A stretch of DNA of 35,234 bases from Bacillota bacterium (GCA_021781655.1 JAJXWJ010000033.1:1-35234), one strand, 5' to 3'; shown: positions 14,540 through 23,077, counted from the first letter of the stretch. The notes: generated by a model from the sequence alone, not told the origin. Numbers and translations are program-made.

Positions 14540-14568
14540 TTTACAAACTATATATTATAGTTTATAAT
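14540..14568 (+). promoter_or_regulatory. MFS promoter with an operator in its spacer
   Basis: TTTACA (14540-14545) and TATAAT (14563-14568) are separated by 17 bp. The spacer holds the inverted repeat AAACTATA-TAT-TATAGTTT (14545-14563), extendable with one mismatch to 14541-14567. A dimeric repressor there would sit directly on the promoter. The likely ligand is the divergent TetR protein. Confidence 0.7.
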
Positions 14569-14602
14569 TATTATATAAAGTTACGAAAGAAGGAAAATGC
14601 AA

Positions 14603-15793
14603 ATGAAAATGTGGAAAAGAAATTTGATTGTTTGTTGGTTTGGAATGTTTGTAACAGGAATTGGGATAAGTCAGATTGCTCCCGTAATGCCTCTTTATAT
14701 AAAACATCTAGGTGTTGCTAATAATTCAGCTATTGCAGAGTATTCAGGTATAGCCTTTGGAATTACATATATAATTTCAGCTATTTTTTCACCTATTTGG
14801 GGAAATGCTGCAGATAGGATTGGTAGAAAACCAATGCTTTTAAGAGCTAGTTTAGGAATGTCAATTGTTATATCAATAATGGGATTTGCTCCAAATGTAT
14901 ATGTACTAATAGCTTTAAGAATGTTACAAGGAACAATTACAGGATATAGTACAGCCTGCACTACGCTTATTGCTACTCAAACAGATAAAAAAAATGCAGG
15001 TTATGCATTAGGAACTCTATCTACTGCAAGTATTGCAGGATCTCTTTTAGGACCAACTATAGGAGGTTTTATAGAAGATACAATTGGGCTAGAACCAGTA
15101 TTTTATATAACAGGAGCAATGCTTTTTATAGCTTTTATAGCTACAGCTCTTTTTGTAAAAGAAAATTTTGTAAAGGAAGAAAAAAAAGTTTTTACTACTA
15201 AAGAAATATGGAATAGTGTTCCGGAGAAAAATTTGACTATAGGTTTATCAGTTACTTTTTTTATAATAAGCTTGGCGCTTTATACTATTGAACCTATAAT
15301 AACAGTTTATGTTGCACAATTAAATAAAAGTACAGCGCATGTTGCTATTATAGCTGGTTTAGCTTTTTCTGCTTCTGGATTTGCTAATATTATCGCAGCT
15401 CCAAGGCTTGGAAAGCTTTCGGATAAAATTGGAGCACATAAGGTTATGCTTTTTTCTTTAATCGCTGCAGGAGTTATATATATTCCACAAGCTTTTGTTA
15501 CAAATCCTTGGCAGCTTATGGGTCTTAGATTTTTATTAGGACTTACCCTTGGAGGGCTAAATCCATCTGTAAATACACTAATAAAAAAAATAACACCTAA
15601 TTCTATTACCGGAAGAATTTTTGGCTTTACTATTTCAGCTGGTTATTTAGGTATATTTGGAGGCTCTGTTTTGGGAGGACAAATTGCCGCTAGGTTTGGA
15701 ATCAGCTGTATATTTTTTGTTACAAGTGGGTTACTATTATTAAATGCATTGTGGGTGTACTTTAATGTATATAAGAAACTTAATGCAAATTAG
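14603..15793 (+). CDS. DHA1-type MFS multidrug/tetracycline-like efflux transporter
   Basis: The protein has 396 residues from the ATG at 14603, 9 bases after AAGAAGG; an ATG at 14597 is too close. It is a twelve-helix MFS protein with motif A GNAADRIGRKPMLLRASLGM in loop 2-3 and motif B RMLQGTITGYSTACTTL. The motif C region is GSLLGPTIGGFIEDTIG at the end of helix 5, the mark of drug:H+ antiporters. A second loop A-like GKLSDKIGAHKVML follows between helices 8 and 9. The substrate is not predictable. It is likely repressed by the divergent TetR regulator through the operator in its promoter. It ends 27 bp from the convergent MATE gene. Confidence 0.88.
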   Translation: MKMWKRNLIVCWFGMFVTGIGISQIAPVMPLYIKHLGVANNSAIAEYSGIAFGITYIISAIFSPIWGNAADRIGRKPMLLRASLGMSIVISIMGFAPNVYVLIALRMLQGTITGYSTACTTLIATQTDKKNAGYALGTLSTASIAGSLLGPTIGGFIEDTIGLEPVFYITGAMLFIAFIATALFVKENFVKEEKKVFTTKEIWNSVPEKNLTIGLSVTFFIISLALYTIEPIITVYVAQLNKSTAHVAIIAGLAFSASGFANIIAAPRLGKLSDKIGAHKVMLFSLIAAGVIYIPQAFVTNPWQLMGLRFLLGLTLGGLNPSVNTLIKKITPNSITGRIFGFTISAGYLGIFGGSVLGGQIAARFGISCIFFVTSGLLLLNALWVYFNVYKKLNAN

Positions 15794-15820
15794 TATAAGG
15801 ATGATTTTAGCTTAATAAAA

Positions 15821-17158
15821 TTAACAGTGGAATTTATTGGTGTTCTTTATGTGTATAAAATAATAAGGGATTTCAAAAGCTAACATAAAAATCCATCCAA
15901 TTAGACTAGAAATAGCTACGCTTTCCATTCCCATTATTGGGACAAGCATAAAAACAAATAAAACTCTTATTGATATTTGAATAACAGAAGAAATTAAAGT
16001 AACTTTCATGTTGCCTAGTCCTCTAAAGAAACCTTGAATACCATTGGTTAGTGAAGGTAAAATATAAAAAAAAGACATAAGACTTAAGTATTTAACTCCA
16101 AGTTCTATCATTTGGGAATCTTTTGAGGAAGCAAAGAGATTCATAATTGGGGTTTTAAATAAAAAAGTTACTGAACAAATAAATATCCAATATAAAAATT
16201 CTATGAGTAAACCTACTTTAAAACCAGCACTAACCCTATCTTCATTTTTTGCACCACGATTTTGAGCTACGAAGGTCATAATTGACGAAGCTATACTTTG
16301 TTGAGGTGTAAAAGCAAAATCATCAACTCTGTTTACAGCATTAAAGGCAGCAATTGTAGTTACCCCTAAAGGGTTAATAATTCCTTGAACTAGCAATTTT
16401 CCTAAAGGAGGTGCACATTGTTGCAGAGCAGTGATGGAGCCATATCTAAGTGTTAATTTTAAAAGGTGTCTGTCTAAAACAAGTTCCTTTTTAGTAAGTT
16501 TTAAAAATGAAACATATCTATAAATATATAATATACAAAATATTGCAGAACATGCTTCAGCTATGTCCGTTGAAATAGCTGAGCCAACTACACCCATCTT
16601 GAAATATCCTACAAAAACTATGTCGAGGCAACCATTTAATATAGCTGAAACCGCTAAAAATCTTATGGGAGTTTTAGAATCACCAGTGCTTCTCATAGCA
16701 GCAGCTACTGCATTATACAAAAATGTAAATGGCATGGCCAAAAATATAATTCTCAAGTAAAGTGATGAAGCACCAATAATTTTAGATGGTACATTAAGCA
16801 AACTTAAAATTTCTTTAGAAAAAATAAATCCGAGGAGTGCCACAAATAAAGAAAATAGACATCCAAATATTATTGTGGTAGATATTTGTTTTTTCAGCAA
16901 GGTAAAATTTTTAGAGCCGAAAAATTCGCTCATAAGAACAGAAGCACCTATGCATAAACCTATTATACCTAGAATTAGAATATTCATTACAGGATTAGCT
17001 GTTCCAACAGCCGCTAAAGCATCAGTACCTGCAAAATGACCTACTACTATAGAATCAACTGCATTATAGGTAAGTTGCAATAGGTTTCCGAGTATTAAAG
17101 GTATAGAAAATTTAATTAGTAGTTCAATTATGTTGCCCTTGGTCATGTCTTTTGTCAT
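15821..17158 (-). CDS. MATE-family multidrug efflux transporter
   Basis: This 445-residue, twelve-helix protein follows the clostridial MATE pattern. The N-terminus MTKDMTKGNIIELLIKFSIP leads to LILGNLLQLTYNAVDSIVVG and an ADALAAVG-like segment (TDALAAVGTANP). The second half repeats this layout (AAFNAVNRVDDFAFTPQQSI). The start at 17158 matches the usual MTKDMTKG opening; ten extra codons are open upstream to 17188, and the SD (GAAGTG) is weak. MATE proteins extrude cationic drugs with Na+ or H+. It is convergent with the MFS gene. It has no adjacent regulator gene, although an inverted repeat TATGTT-n7-AACATA lies upstream at 17193-17211. Confidence 0.87.
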   Translation of the reverse strand: MTKDMTKGNIIELLIKFSIPLILGNLLQLTYNAVDSIVVGHFAGTDALAAVGTANPVMNILILGIIGLCIGASVLMSEFFGSKNFTLLKKQISTTIIFGCLFSLFVALLGFIFSKEILSLLNVPSKIIGASSLYLRIIFLAMPFTFLYNAVAAAMRSTGDSKTPIRFLAVSAILNGCLDIVFVGYFKMGVVGSAISTDIAEACSAIFCILYIYRYVSFLKLTKKELVLDRHLLKLTLRYGSITALQQCAPPLGKLLVQGIINPLGVTTIAAFNAVNRVDDFAFTPQQSIASSIMTFVAQNRGAKNEDRVSAGFKVGLLIEFLYWIFICSVTFLFKTPIMNLFASSKDSQMIELGVKYLSLMSFFYILPSLTNGIQGFFRGLGNMKVTLISSVIQISIRVLFVFMLVPIMGMESVAISSLIGWIFMLAFEIPYYFIHIKNTNKFHC

Positions 17159-17192
17159 TTGTTTCACTTCTTTCATTGTATGGTGCATGTAC

Positions 17193-17284
17193 TATGTTCA
17201 ATTGTAACATATTTTATAAAGTATAAAAATGCTATGTATATATGCCAAAGTAAATGAAATTTGTGAAAAAGCATATGCCAAAAG
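17193..17284. promoter_or_regulatory. Intergenic repeats between the MATE and AttH-like genes
   Basis: The inverted repeat TATGTT-CAATTGT-AACATA (17193-17211) is followed by a direct repeat, ATATGCCAAAG (17240-17250) and ATATGCCAAAAG (17273-17284), whose starts are 33 bp apart. These may be regulator sites for the divergent genes. No clean promoter was identified. Confidence 0.3.
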
Positions 17285-17364
17285 TTTTATATTAAAAAAA
17301 TGATGCGGTTTTTGAAATTCATGATAAAATAGGAAATATAGTAAATAAAAGTGGCTTAAAATTT

Positions 17365-17372
17365 GGGGGGGG
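17365..17372 (+). repeat. G8 homopolymer at a Shine-Dalgarno site
   Basis: Eight consecutive G occur in an otherwise very AT-rich region, ending 6 bases before the TTG start at 17379. They form the only plausible SD. Slippage would change SD strength and spacing rather than reading frame. Confidence 0.7.
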
Positions 17373-17378
17373 ATAGTT

Positions 17379-18521
17379 TTGGATAAAAGTGATGTTAAAC
17401 GAGACTTATTTATGCTAAAAGGTTCTCTTTCTAAAAAGGGATATGATTGGTGGTGGCATAACTTTACGGCATATAATAGAAAAACTGGTGAGGAGAAAGT
17501 TTTTTTTATAGAGTATTTTGTTATTAATCCTGCATTAGGTGGTAAAAAGGCAATATTAGGACAACTACCTGAAAATCAAAGGAATAACATTAAACCATCT
17601 TATGCTTTAATTAAGGTTGGAACCTGGGGAAAAAATGCAAAACAACTACATAATTTCTATCCAATTGATCAGTTTTCATGTCCTAAAAACTCACTGAATG
17701 TGAAGATAGGAGAATGTATTTTAACTGAAAAGCATATGAAAGGACAATGCAATGTTACAGAGAAAGAAATAAAGGAGCATCCAGAATATATGTGTGATTC
17801 AGGAACTATGAGCTGGGAGCTTAAGATAGATAAAAAAATTGCTTATAATGTAGGTTATGGTGCTTCAAAGCTTTTAAGAAGTATAAATGCTTTTGAAATG
17901 TTTTGGCATGCAGAGGGTATAAAAACAGAATATAGTGGAACAGTAGTTTTTGATGGGGAAGTTTATGATGTTATTCCTGATAAATCTTATGGTTATGCAG
18001 ATAAAAACTGGGGAAAGGATTTTACATCTCCATGGTTATGGTTAAGTAGTTGTAATCTAAAAAGCTTAAAAACAGGGGAAAAGTTATATAATTCTGCCAT
18101 TGAAGTTGGTGGAGGGAGACCCAAGGTTTTTGGAATGCCATTAGATAGAAAACTGTTGATTGGAATGTATTATGAAGGTAGAATGTATGAATATAATTTT
18201 TCAAAAATTTTTAGTAAATCAGAGGTTGATTATAGTTTTCAAGAAGGTGAAGAATATAATTTGTGGAAAGTGAAGGCACAAAATAGAAATTCTTCTATGA
18301 GTCTCAAGCTAAAATGTCCAAAGGATGAGATGCTATTAATAAATTACGAAGCCCCTAACGGAAAAAAGCTTCACAACAGGCTTTGGAATGGTGGAACAGG
18401 TTTTGGAGAAATTAAGCTATTTAGGAGAAAGGGTTCAATTCATGTACCCATAGATCATATAGAAATAAAAAATGTAGGCTGTGAGTATGGAGAATATGTT
18501 AGTGATAGTATAGATACATAA
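17379..18521 (+). CDS. Tocopherol cyclase-like / AttH (CrtC-type) lipocalin-fold protein
   Basis: The protein has 380 residues and starts with TTG just after a G8 run. No signal peptide or membrane helix is seen. The motif SYGYADKNWGKDFTSPWLWL (about 206-225) is the mark of the tocopherol cyclase/CrtC/AttH-Svf1 group, and many paired Trp residues (YDWWWHNF, MFWHAEG, RLWNGGTGFGEIKLF) fit its beta-rich lipocalin-like barrels. Known members cyclise tocopherol precursors or hydrate carotenoids; others have no known reaction. No isoprenoid genes are nearby. The gene sits between a MATE pump and a TetR/ABC-2 transporter operon, which suggests a lipophilic-compound role, but this is conjecture. The alternative is a structural lipocalin with no catalysis. 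Confidence 0.6.
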   Translation: MDKSDVKRDLFMLKGSLSKKGYDWWWHNFTAYNRKTGEEKVFFIEYFVINPALGGKKAILGQLPENQRNNIKPSYALIKVGTWGKNAKQLHNFYPIDQFSCPKNSLNVKIGECILTEKHMKGQCNVTEKEIKEHPEYMCDSGTMSWELKIDKKIAYNVGYGASKLLRSINAFEMFWHAEGIKTEYSGTVVFDGEVYDVIPDKSYGYADKNWGKDFTSPWLWLSSCNLKSLKTGEKLYNSAIEVGGGRPKVFGMPLDRKLLIGMYYEGRMYEYNFSKIFSKSEVDYSFQEGEEYNLWKVKAQNRNSSMSLKLKCPKDEMLLINYEAPNGKKLHNRLWNGGTGFGEIKLFRRKGSIHVPIDHIEIKNVGCEYGEYVSDSIDT

Positions 18522-18540
18522 AAATATTAATTATATATAG

Positions 18541-18591
18541 ACCGAATCGGTTAATTGTGTTATCATAATATAAACCGATTCGGTTTATATT
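18541..18591. promoter_or_regulatory. Twin TetR operators ahead of the tetR/ABC-2 operon
   Basis: A perfect 25-bp palindrome occupies 18567-18591: arms AATATAAACCGA and its complement around one central T. A second, shorter copy ACCGA-A-TCGGT lies at 18541-18551. The centres are 33 bp apart, about three turns. ACCGAnTCGGT is a common core for TetR-type repressors. The probable binder is the adjacent TetR protein. Confidence 0.78.
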
Positions 18592-18608
18592 ATTAAGAGG
18601 TGAGAAAT

Positions 18609-19226
18609 TTGGAAAGGTTTTTAAAGTTACCGTTTGAAAAACAAAGTTTTATTATTGATGCAGCACTAAAAACTTTTAGTAAAAATGGTTATAAAAAGAC
18701 TTCTGTAAGCGACATTGCTGCTGCTGCTGGGATTTCTAAAGCTATGATATTCCATTATTTTGGTACAAAAAAGGCACTTTACATTTTTTTAATTTATTAC
18801 TGCAGAAATCTCATTACGAAAGAGGTGGATAATAAGCTGGACCATGCTAATCATGATTTTTTTGAGAGGATAAGGTTTGCTACTACAATTAAAATATCAA
18901 TTTTAAAAAAACATCCAGCCATGTCTGCTTTTTTAACTAATATGTATTTTGAGGAAGCTGAAGATGTAAAGGAGGATATAAAAACAATTTTAGCAGAAGG
19001 TGAGGTTTTTCGAAACAATATTGTTTTTGAAAGTATGGACTATTCGAAATTTAAGGAAGGAATAGATTTAAAGGTTTTAATGAAAATGTTTAGCTGGATA
19101 TCTGATGGTTTTGCAAAGCAAATGCAGAACAATGAGACAGTGGACTTTGATGCCTTAAACAAGGAATTTGAGGACTGTTTAGAATTGCTTGAAAACAATT
19201 TTTATAAAGAGGAATATGTAAAATAA
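18609..19226 (+). CDS. TetR-family repressor of the ABC-2 transporter operon
   Basis: The protein has 205 residues from TTG at 18609, about 7 bases after the SD GAGGTGA; a GTG at 18600 falls in the SD itself. The N-terminal HTH covers about residues 10-55 (KQSFIIDAALKTFSKNGYKK, then IAAAAGISKAMIFHYFGTKK). The C-terminal domain is helical. The gene is first in a four-gene operon with an ABC ATPase (50 bp downstream) and two ABC-2 permeases. The 25-bp palindrome 18 bp before the start supports autoregulation. This layout is common in clostridia for transporters that respond to antimicrobial compounds. Confidence 0.88.
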   Translation: MERFLKLPFEKQSFIIDAALKTFSKNGYKKTSVSDIAAAAGISKAMIFHYFGTKKALYIFLIYYCRNLITKEVDNKLDHANHDFFERIRFATTIKISILKKHPAMSAFLTNMYFEEAEDVKEDIKTILAEGEVFRNNIVFESMDYSKFKEGIDLKVLMKMFSWISDGFAKQMQNNETVDFDALNKEFEDCLELLENNFYKEEYVK

Positions 19227-19275
19227 GTTGTTTGGGTATAACAATAATATAAAGTAAAACAAGGAGGGACAAGTC

Positions 19276-20157
19276 ATGAATGTTATAGAAATTAATAACC
19301 TTACAAAGCAATATGGAAAGGCACGAGGAATTGTAGATGTCAACTTAAATGTAGAAGAAGGAGAAGTTTTTGGATTTATCGGTCCCAATGGAGCTGGAAA
19401 GTCAACTACCATAAGAACTTTGCTTGGATTAATCTATCCTTCTAGTGGCACTGCTACGATTTTTGGTGAGAGCTGTACTAAGAATCCAGAAGTGAGAAAG
19501 GAATTAGGCTATCTTCCGTCAGAAGTTTTTTATTATGACAATATGAGAGTTATAGATTTATTAAAGTATTCTGCAAGCTTTTATAAAAAAGATTGTACAA
19601 AGAGAATAAACGAATTAGCAGAAATAATGGATTTAGACCTAAAAAAGAAGATAGATGATCTTTCTTTTGGAAATAAAAAGAAAGTAGGTATTGTACAAGG
19701 ACTTTTACATGAACCAAAATTAATTATTCTTGATGAGCCAACAAGTGGGCTTGACCCTTTAATGCAGCAAAGATTTTTTGAACTAATTGAATCGGAAAAT
19801 AAGAGAGGAGCTACAATATTTTTTTCTTCTCATATTTTAAGCGAAGTACAAAGATTGTGCAATAGGGTTGCCTTTATAAAAGAAGGAAAGATAATTAAGC
19901 TTGAAAAGGTAAGCACTCTTCAAGAAAATAGTTATAAAAAAATAAATATTGAAACTAAAGAAGCTATTGATGGTGAAAGCTTCAACATTGATGGTGTTAG
20001 TAATCTTAAGGTTAAAGGAACTACTACAAGTTTTATTTATAAAGGAAACATTAATATTATTATGAAAACAATATCGAAAATGGAGCTTATAAATATTTCA
20101 ATTGTTGAACCAGACCTTGAAGAAATCTTCATGCATTATTATACAAAGGAGGAATAG
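19276..20157 (+). CDS. ABC-2 type transporter, ATP-binding subunit
   Basis: This 293-residue cytosolic ATPase has Walker A GPNGAGKST (36-44), Q-loop region GYLPSEVFYYDNMRV, signature LSFGNKKK (129-136, with FGN instead of GGQ), Walker B LIILDE with Glu154, D-loop SGLDP and switch His186. The C-terminal 75 residues form the extra domain seen in drug/lantibiotic-type ABC ATPases such as BcrA. AAGGAGGG precedes the ATG. It is followed 2 bp later by the first permease, so the subunits are tightly co-expressed. The transporter probably exports or relieves stress from a membrane-active or peptide compound; the substrate is not predictable. Confidence 0.9.
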   Translation: MNVIEINNLTKQYGKARGIVDVNLNVEEGEVFGFIGPNGAGKSTTIRTLLGLIYPSSGTATIFGESCTKNPEVRKELGYLPSEVFYYDNMRVIDLLKYSASFYKKDCTKRINELAEIMDLDLKKKIDDLSFGNKKKVGIVQGLLHEPKLIILDEPTSGLDPLMQQRFFELIESENKRGATIFFSSHILSEVQRLCNRVAFIKEGKIIKLEKVSTLQENSYKKINIETKEAIDGESFNIDGVSNLKVKGTTTSFIYKGNINIIMKTISKMELINISIVEPDLEEIFMHYYTKEE

Positions 20158-20159
20158 TT

Positions 20160-20963
20160 ATGAACATGTATTTACATGAAGTTAAAGCTATGCGTAAATC
20201 AGCCATTATTTGGGCCTTTGCATTAATAGCTCTTGCCACTTTGTATCTTATGATTTTCCCTAGCATGGCAAATAATGCAGCTGATTATAAAAAGTTGCTT
20301 GAAGGATATCCTCCACAAATTAGAGCAATACTTAATATTAATTTAAATTACATTTCTTCAGTTGTAGGTTTTTATTCTATGGTATTTTCCTTCATAATAT
20401 TAAGTGGTGCAATTCAAGCTATGAATATTGGAGTTTCTCTTCTTTCAAAGGAAAATAGAGAAAGAACTGCAGACTTCCTTTTAGTTAAGCCTGTATCACG
20501 CTCTAAAATAGTTACGGAAAAAATTTTAGCAGCATTAACTATTTTAGTTTTGACTAATATTGTTTTTAATGCAGTAACAATAATAATAGCAAATAGTGTA
20601 AAAACATCAAGCTTTGACGTGAAACTATTTTTTATGATAAATCTTTCTATGTTTTTTGTACAGTTAATCTTCCTAGCACTTGGGCTTTGTATTTCTGTAT
20701 TTTTTAAAAAGCTAAAATCGGTACTTCCTATATCTCTTGGAGTAGTTTTTGGATTTTACATGATAGGAGCGTTAGTTGTTGCAGGCAGTAATTCGGATGT
20801 TGCAAGATACATTTCTCCCTTTGAATATTTTAACTTAAACTACATTATTAAAAATGGAAGCTATGAAGTATCTTATTTGATAGCCAGTGTAATAATTATT
20901 TTAATTGCATTAGTTGCAAGTTATAGTATTTATATAAAAAAGGATATACATTCAGTTAGCTAG
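20160..20963 (+). CDS. ABC-2 permease subunit 1
   Basis: This 267-residue protein has about six membrane helices and begins with a cytosolic start and first helix (MNMYLHEVKAMRKSAIIWAF). The loop after helix 2 contains LLSKENRERTADFLLVKPVS, the hallmark of this ABC-2 permease subfamily, in which the charged loop contacts the ATPase. It is clearly a paralogue of the next gene, with matching positions throughout, so the two probably form a heterodimeric channel. It starts 2 bp after the ATPase stop codon. Confidence 0.87.
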   Translation: MNMYLHEVKAMRKSAIIWAFALIALATLYLMIFPSMANNAADYKKLLEGYPPQIRAILNINLNYISSVVGFYSMVFSFIILSGAIQAMNIGVSLLSKENRERTADFLLVKPVSRSKIVTEKILAALTILVLTNIVFNAVTIIIANSVKTSSFDVKLFFMINLSMFFVQLIFLALGLCISVFFKKLKSVLPISLGVVFGFYMIGALVVAGSNSDVARYISPFEYFNLNYIIKNGSYEVSYLIASVIIILIALVASYSIYIKKDIHSVS

Positions 20964-20981
20964 TTATAAAGGAGGGTTACT

Positions 20982-21773
20982 ATGAATATTTTTTTTAGAG
21001 AATTAAAAGCTAATAGAAAAGCTTTAATCATATGGAGTATATGCATCTTTTTATATGTATTGGCTGGCATGAGCAAGTATACAGCATATTCTTCTGGTGC
21101 AAATAGCGATGTCTTTAGTAAGATGCCATCCACAATGAGGGCACTTCTTGGAATAGGTACTTTTGATGTAACTAAAATATCTGGTTTTTTTGCCTTTTTG
21201 TTTCCATATGTTGCTATAATAACGGCTATTCATGCGGCTCTAATTGGAAGTGGCATCATTGCAAAAGAGGAAAGAGATAAAACTACTGAATTTTTGATGG
21301 TAAAACCTGTATCAAGAACTATTGTAATAACTTCAAAACTATTAGCAGCACTTTTTAATATTGTAGTCGTAAATATAGTTACCCTTATTTCTTCAATAGC
21401 TTTTGCAGAAGTATATAATAAAGGGAAATCTATAAATCATGAAATTATTATGTTTTTATTAAGTATGTTTATTATGCAGCTAATATTCATGTCTATTGGG
21501 GCATTTTTAGCTGCCTATATGAAAAATGCCAAAAGTTCAGGCTCTATGGCAGCTATTATAGTGATAGTTTCATATGTAATATCAAAGATTACTGATGTAA
21601 CAAATAAATTAAATGGGCTCAATATATTGTCACCTTTTAAATACTTTGATTATCAAGGTATTGTAAATGGAGATAACTTAAATTTTTTAATAGCTCTATT
21701 GTCTTTATTGATAGTTTTGGTTTTCTCTGCCTCAACTTATTATTTTTACTTAAGAAGAGACTTAAGAGTATGA
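20982..21773 (+). CDS. ABC-2 permease subunit 2 (paralogue of subunit 1)
   Basis: This 263-residue protein has about six helices. The opening MNIFFRELKANRKALIIWSI and the loop IIAKEERDKTTEFLMVKPVS parallel subunit 1 almost position for position, indicating an old tandem duplication with divergence rather than a recent copy. AAAGGAGGG lies before the ATG and 18 bp separate the genes. It is last in the tetR/ABC-2 operon and convergent with the serine hydrolase gene 37 bp further on; no obvious terminator hairpin lies between them. Confidence 0.87.
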   Translation: MNIFFRELKANRKALIIWSICIFLYVLAGMSKYTAYSSGANSDVFSKMPSTMRALLGIGTFDVTKISGFFAFLFPYVAIITAIHAALIGSGIIAKEERDKTTEFLMVKPVSRTIVITSKLLAALFNIVVVNIVTLISSIAFAEVYNKGKSINHEIIMFLLSMFIMQLIFMSIGAFLAAYMKNAKSSGSMAAIIVIVSYVISKITDVTNKLNGLNILSPFKYFDYQGIVNGDNLNFLIALLSLLIVLVFSASTYYFYLRRDLRV

Positions 21774-21810
21774 GGGAAAAAGGATAATATTTTTCTATTA
21801 TGAAACACTA

Positions 21811-22992
21811 TCAATTACAGCATGAACTTAGTATAATATTGCGAAGCTTTCTAGTAACGGAGTTTGTACCAGCATCAGTTTTTTGCATCATGAATAAAAT
21901 CGTAAGATTGTCTGAAGGGCAATTGCATAAATATGAACCTAGCCAACCATCCCAACCATATTCACCTAGGGGTGCAAAATCACCAGCTTTTGTGCAGTCA
22001 GTCATTACTCGCATTAAGTTTCCGTAGCTGAAACCACAAAAGGTAGACCAAAGATTAAGACCTTTTTGCTGAGAAGTTGTTAGGGTTGCTGAAGTCAGGT
22101 ATTTTACTGTTTTAGGACGTAAAATTTGAGTGCCATTTAAGCTTCCATTATTAATAAGCATTGTTGCAAATTTTGCGTAATCATCTATAGTTGAAACAAG
22201 ACCAGCACCACCAGATTCGAAAGCAGGCTTTCTATCCATTTTATGATTAATGGCTAAATGATTGGTAGTGTATTCATTAAGTTTTCCATTTTCATCCGCT
22301 TCATAGGTTTTAACAAGGCGATTTCTTTTATCTTTTGGAAGCCAAAAATCAGTTTCAAGCATCTCTAAAGGTTCAAAGATTTCGTCTTTTAAAAATTGAC
22401 CAAAGCTTTTATTACTGACAACTTCTATTACCGCACCTAAAACATCAGCAGAAAGCCCATATTCCCAAACAAAACCAGGTTGAAAAGCAAGAGCACATTT
22501 TCCTAACTTATTCATTGCATCTATTGTGCTCATAGGTGAATTACTAAATAGTCTTTCATCTAATTCCTTAAGCAAATTTTCTGTATCCTTTCCAGCTATA
22601 CCATTACCTCCATATACAATTCCAGAAGTCATGGAAAGTAAATCCTTTAATGTTACAGCTCTTTCTACTGGAACTAATGTACCATTAGTGTCTACCATTT
22701 GATCTCTAAAGCCAGGAAGGAACTTACTGACTGGTTCATATAAGTCAATTAATCCACGTTCTAAAAGTATCATAACAGCAGCTGCAGTAACAGGTTTAGT
22801 CATAGAATATAATTTGAAGAAGGAGTCTCTTTTGATTTTGGCACCAGTAAGTTTGTCTGCAAAACCATCTTCATGGTAGAAAATTTCTTTACCATCCTTC
22901 ATGACTAGCAGGTTTCCACCAGCTATAAAATTGCTTTCAATATTATCTTTAAACACCTTTTTAATTTGATTAATTTCAATTTCGCCTAACAT
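21811..22992 (-). CDS. Serine hydrolase of the beta-lactamase/AmpC-esterase family
   Basis: This 393-residue protein has no signal peptide or lipobox, so it is probably cytosolic. The active-site Ser63-x-x-Lys66 is in LYSMTKPVTAAAVMILLERG. Tyr178 in WEYGLSADVLG is the catalytic Tyr of the YxN-like motif. WDGWLGS near the C-terminus fills the place of the KTG/HxG box. This pattern fits class C-like esterases and EstB/LovD-type acyltransferases rather than a true beta-lactamase. The minus-strand SD is GGGGG. It is a single gene between the convergent ABC-2 operon and the divergent oxidoreductase. The substrate is unknown. Confidence 0.85.
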   Translation of the reverse strand: MLGEIEINQIKKVFKDNIESNFIAGGNLLVMKDGKEIFYHEDGFADKLTGAKIKRDSFFKLYSMTKPVTAAAVMILLERGLIDLYEPVSKFLPGFRDQMVDTNGTLVPVERAVTLKDLLSMTSGIVYGGNGIAGKDTENLLKELDERLFSNSPMSTIDAMNKLGKCALAFQPGFVWEYGLSADVLGAVIEVVSNKSFGQFLKDEIFEPLEMLETDFWLPKDKRNRLVKTYEADENGKLNEYTTNHLAINHKMDRKPAFESGGAGLVSTIDDYAKFATMLINNGSLNGTQILRPKTVKYLTSATLTTSQQKGLNLWSTFCGFSYGNLMRVMTDCTKAGDFAPLGEYGWDGWLGSYLCNCPSDNLTILFMMQKTDAGTNSVTRKLRNIILSSCCN

Positions 22993-23077
22993 ATAAATAC
23001 CCCCAAGAAATATAATAAAAGCATTATATCATAAAAAATAAATAGACTTTTAGTGTTATTTACCCCTAAAAAATTGT

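Noticed and set aside
14506-14721. 71-codon frame across the MFS promoter and start
   Set aside because: It starts at the TetR/MFS regulatory region, has no SD and overlaps the real MFS gene in another frame.
18022-18204. Minus-strand frame within the AttH-like gene
   Set aside because: It is a shadow frame with no RBS.
21800-22027. 75-codon plus-strand frame over the serine hydrolase
   Set aside because: It is antisense to a well-supported gene and has no SD or recognisable motif.
21811-22992. Serine hydrolase as an antibiotic-resistance beta-lactamase
   Set aside because: It has no signal peptide and no KTG box; the SxxK/Tyr pattern with WDGWLG fits esterase-like family members better.
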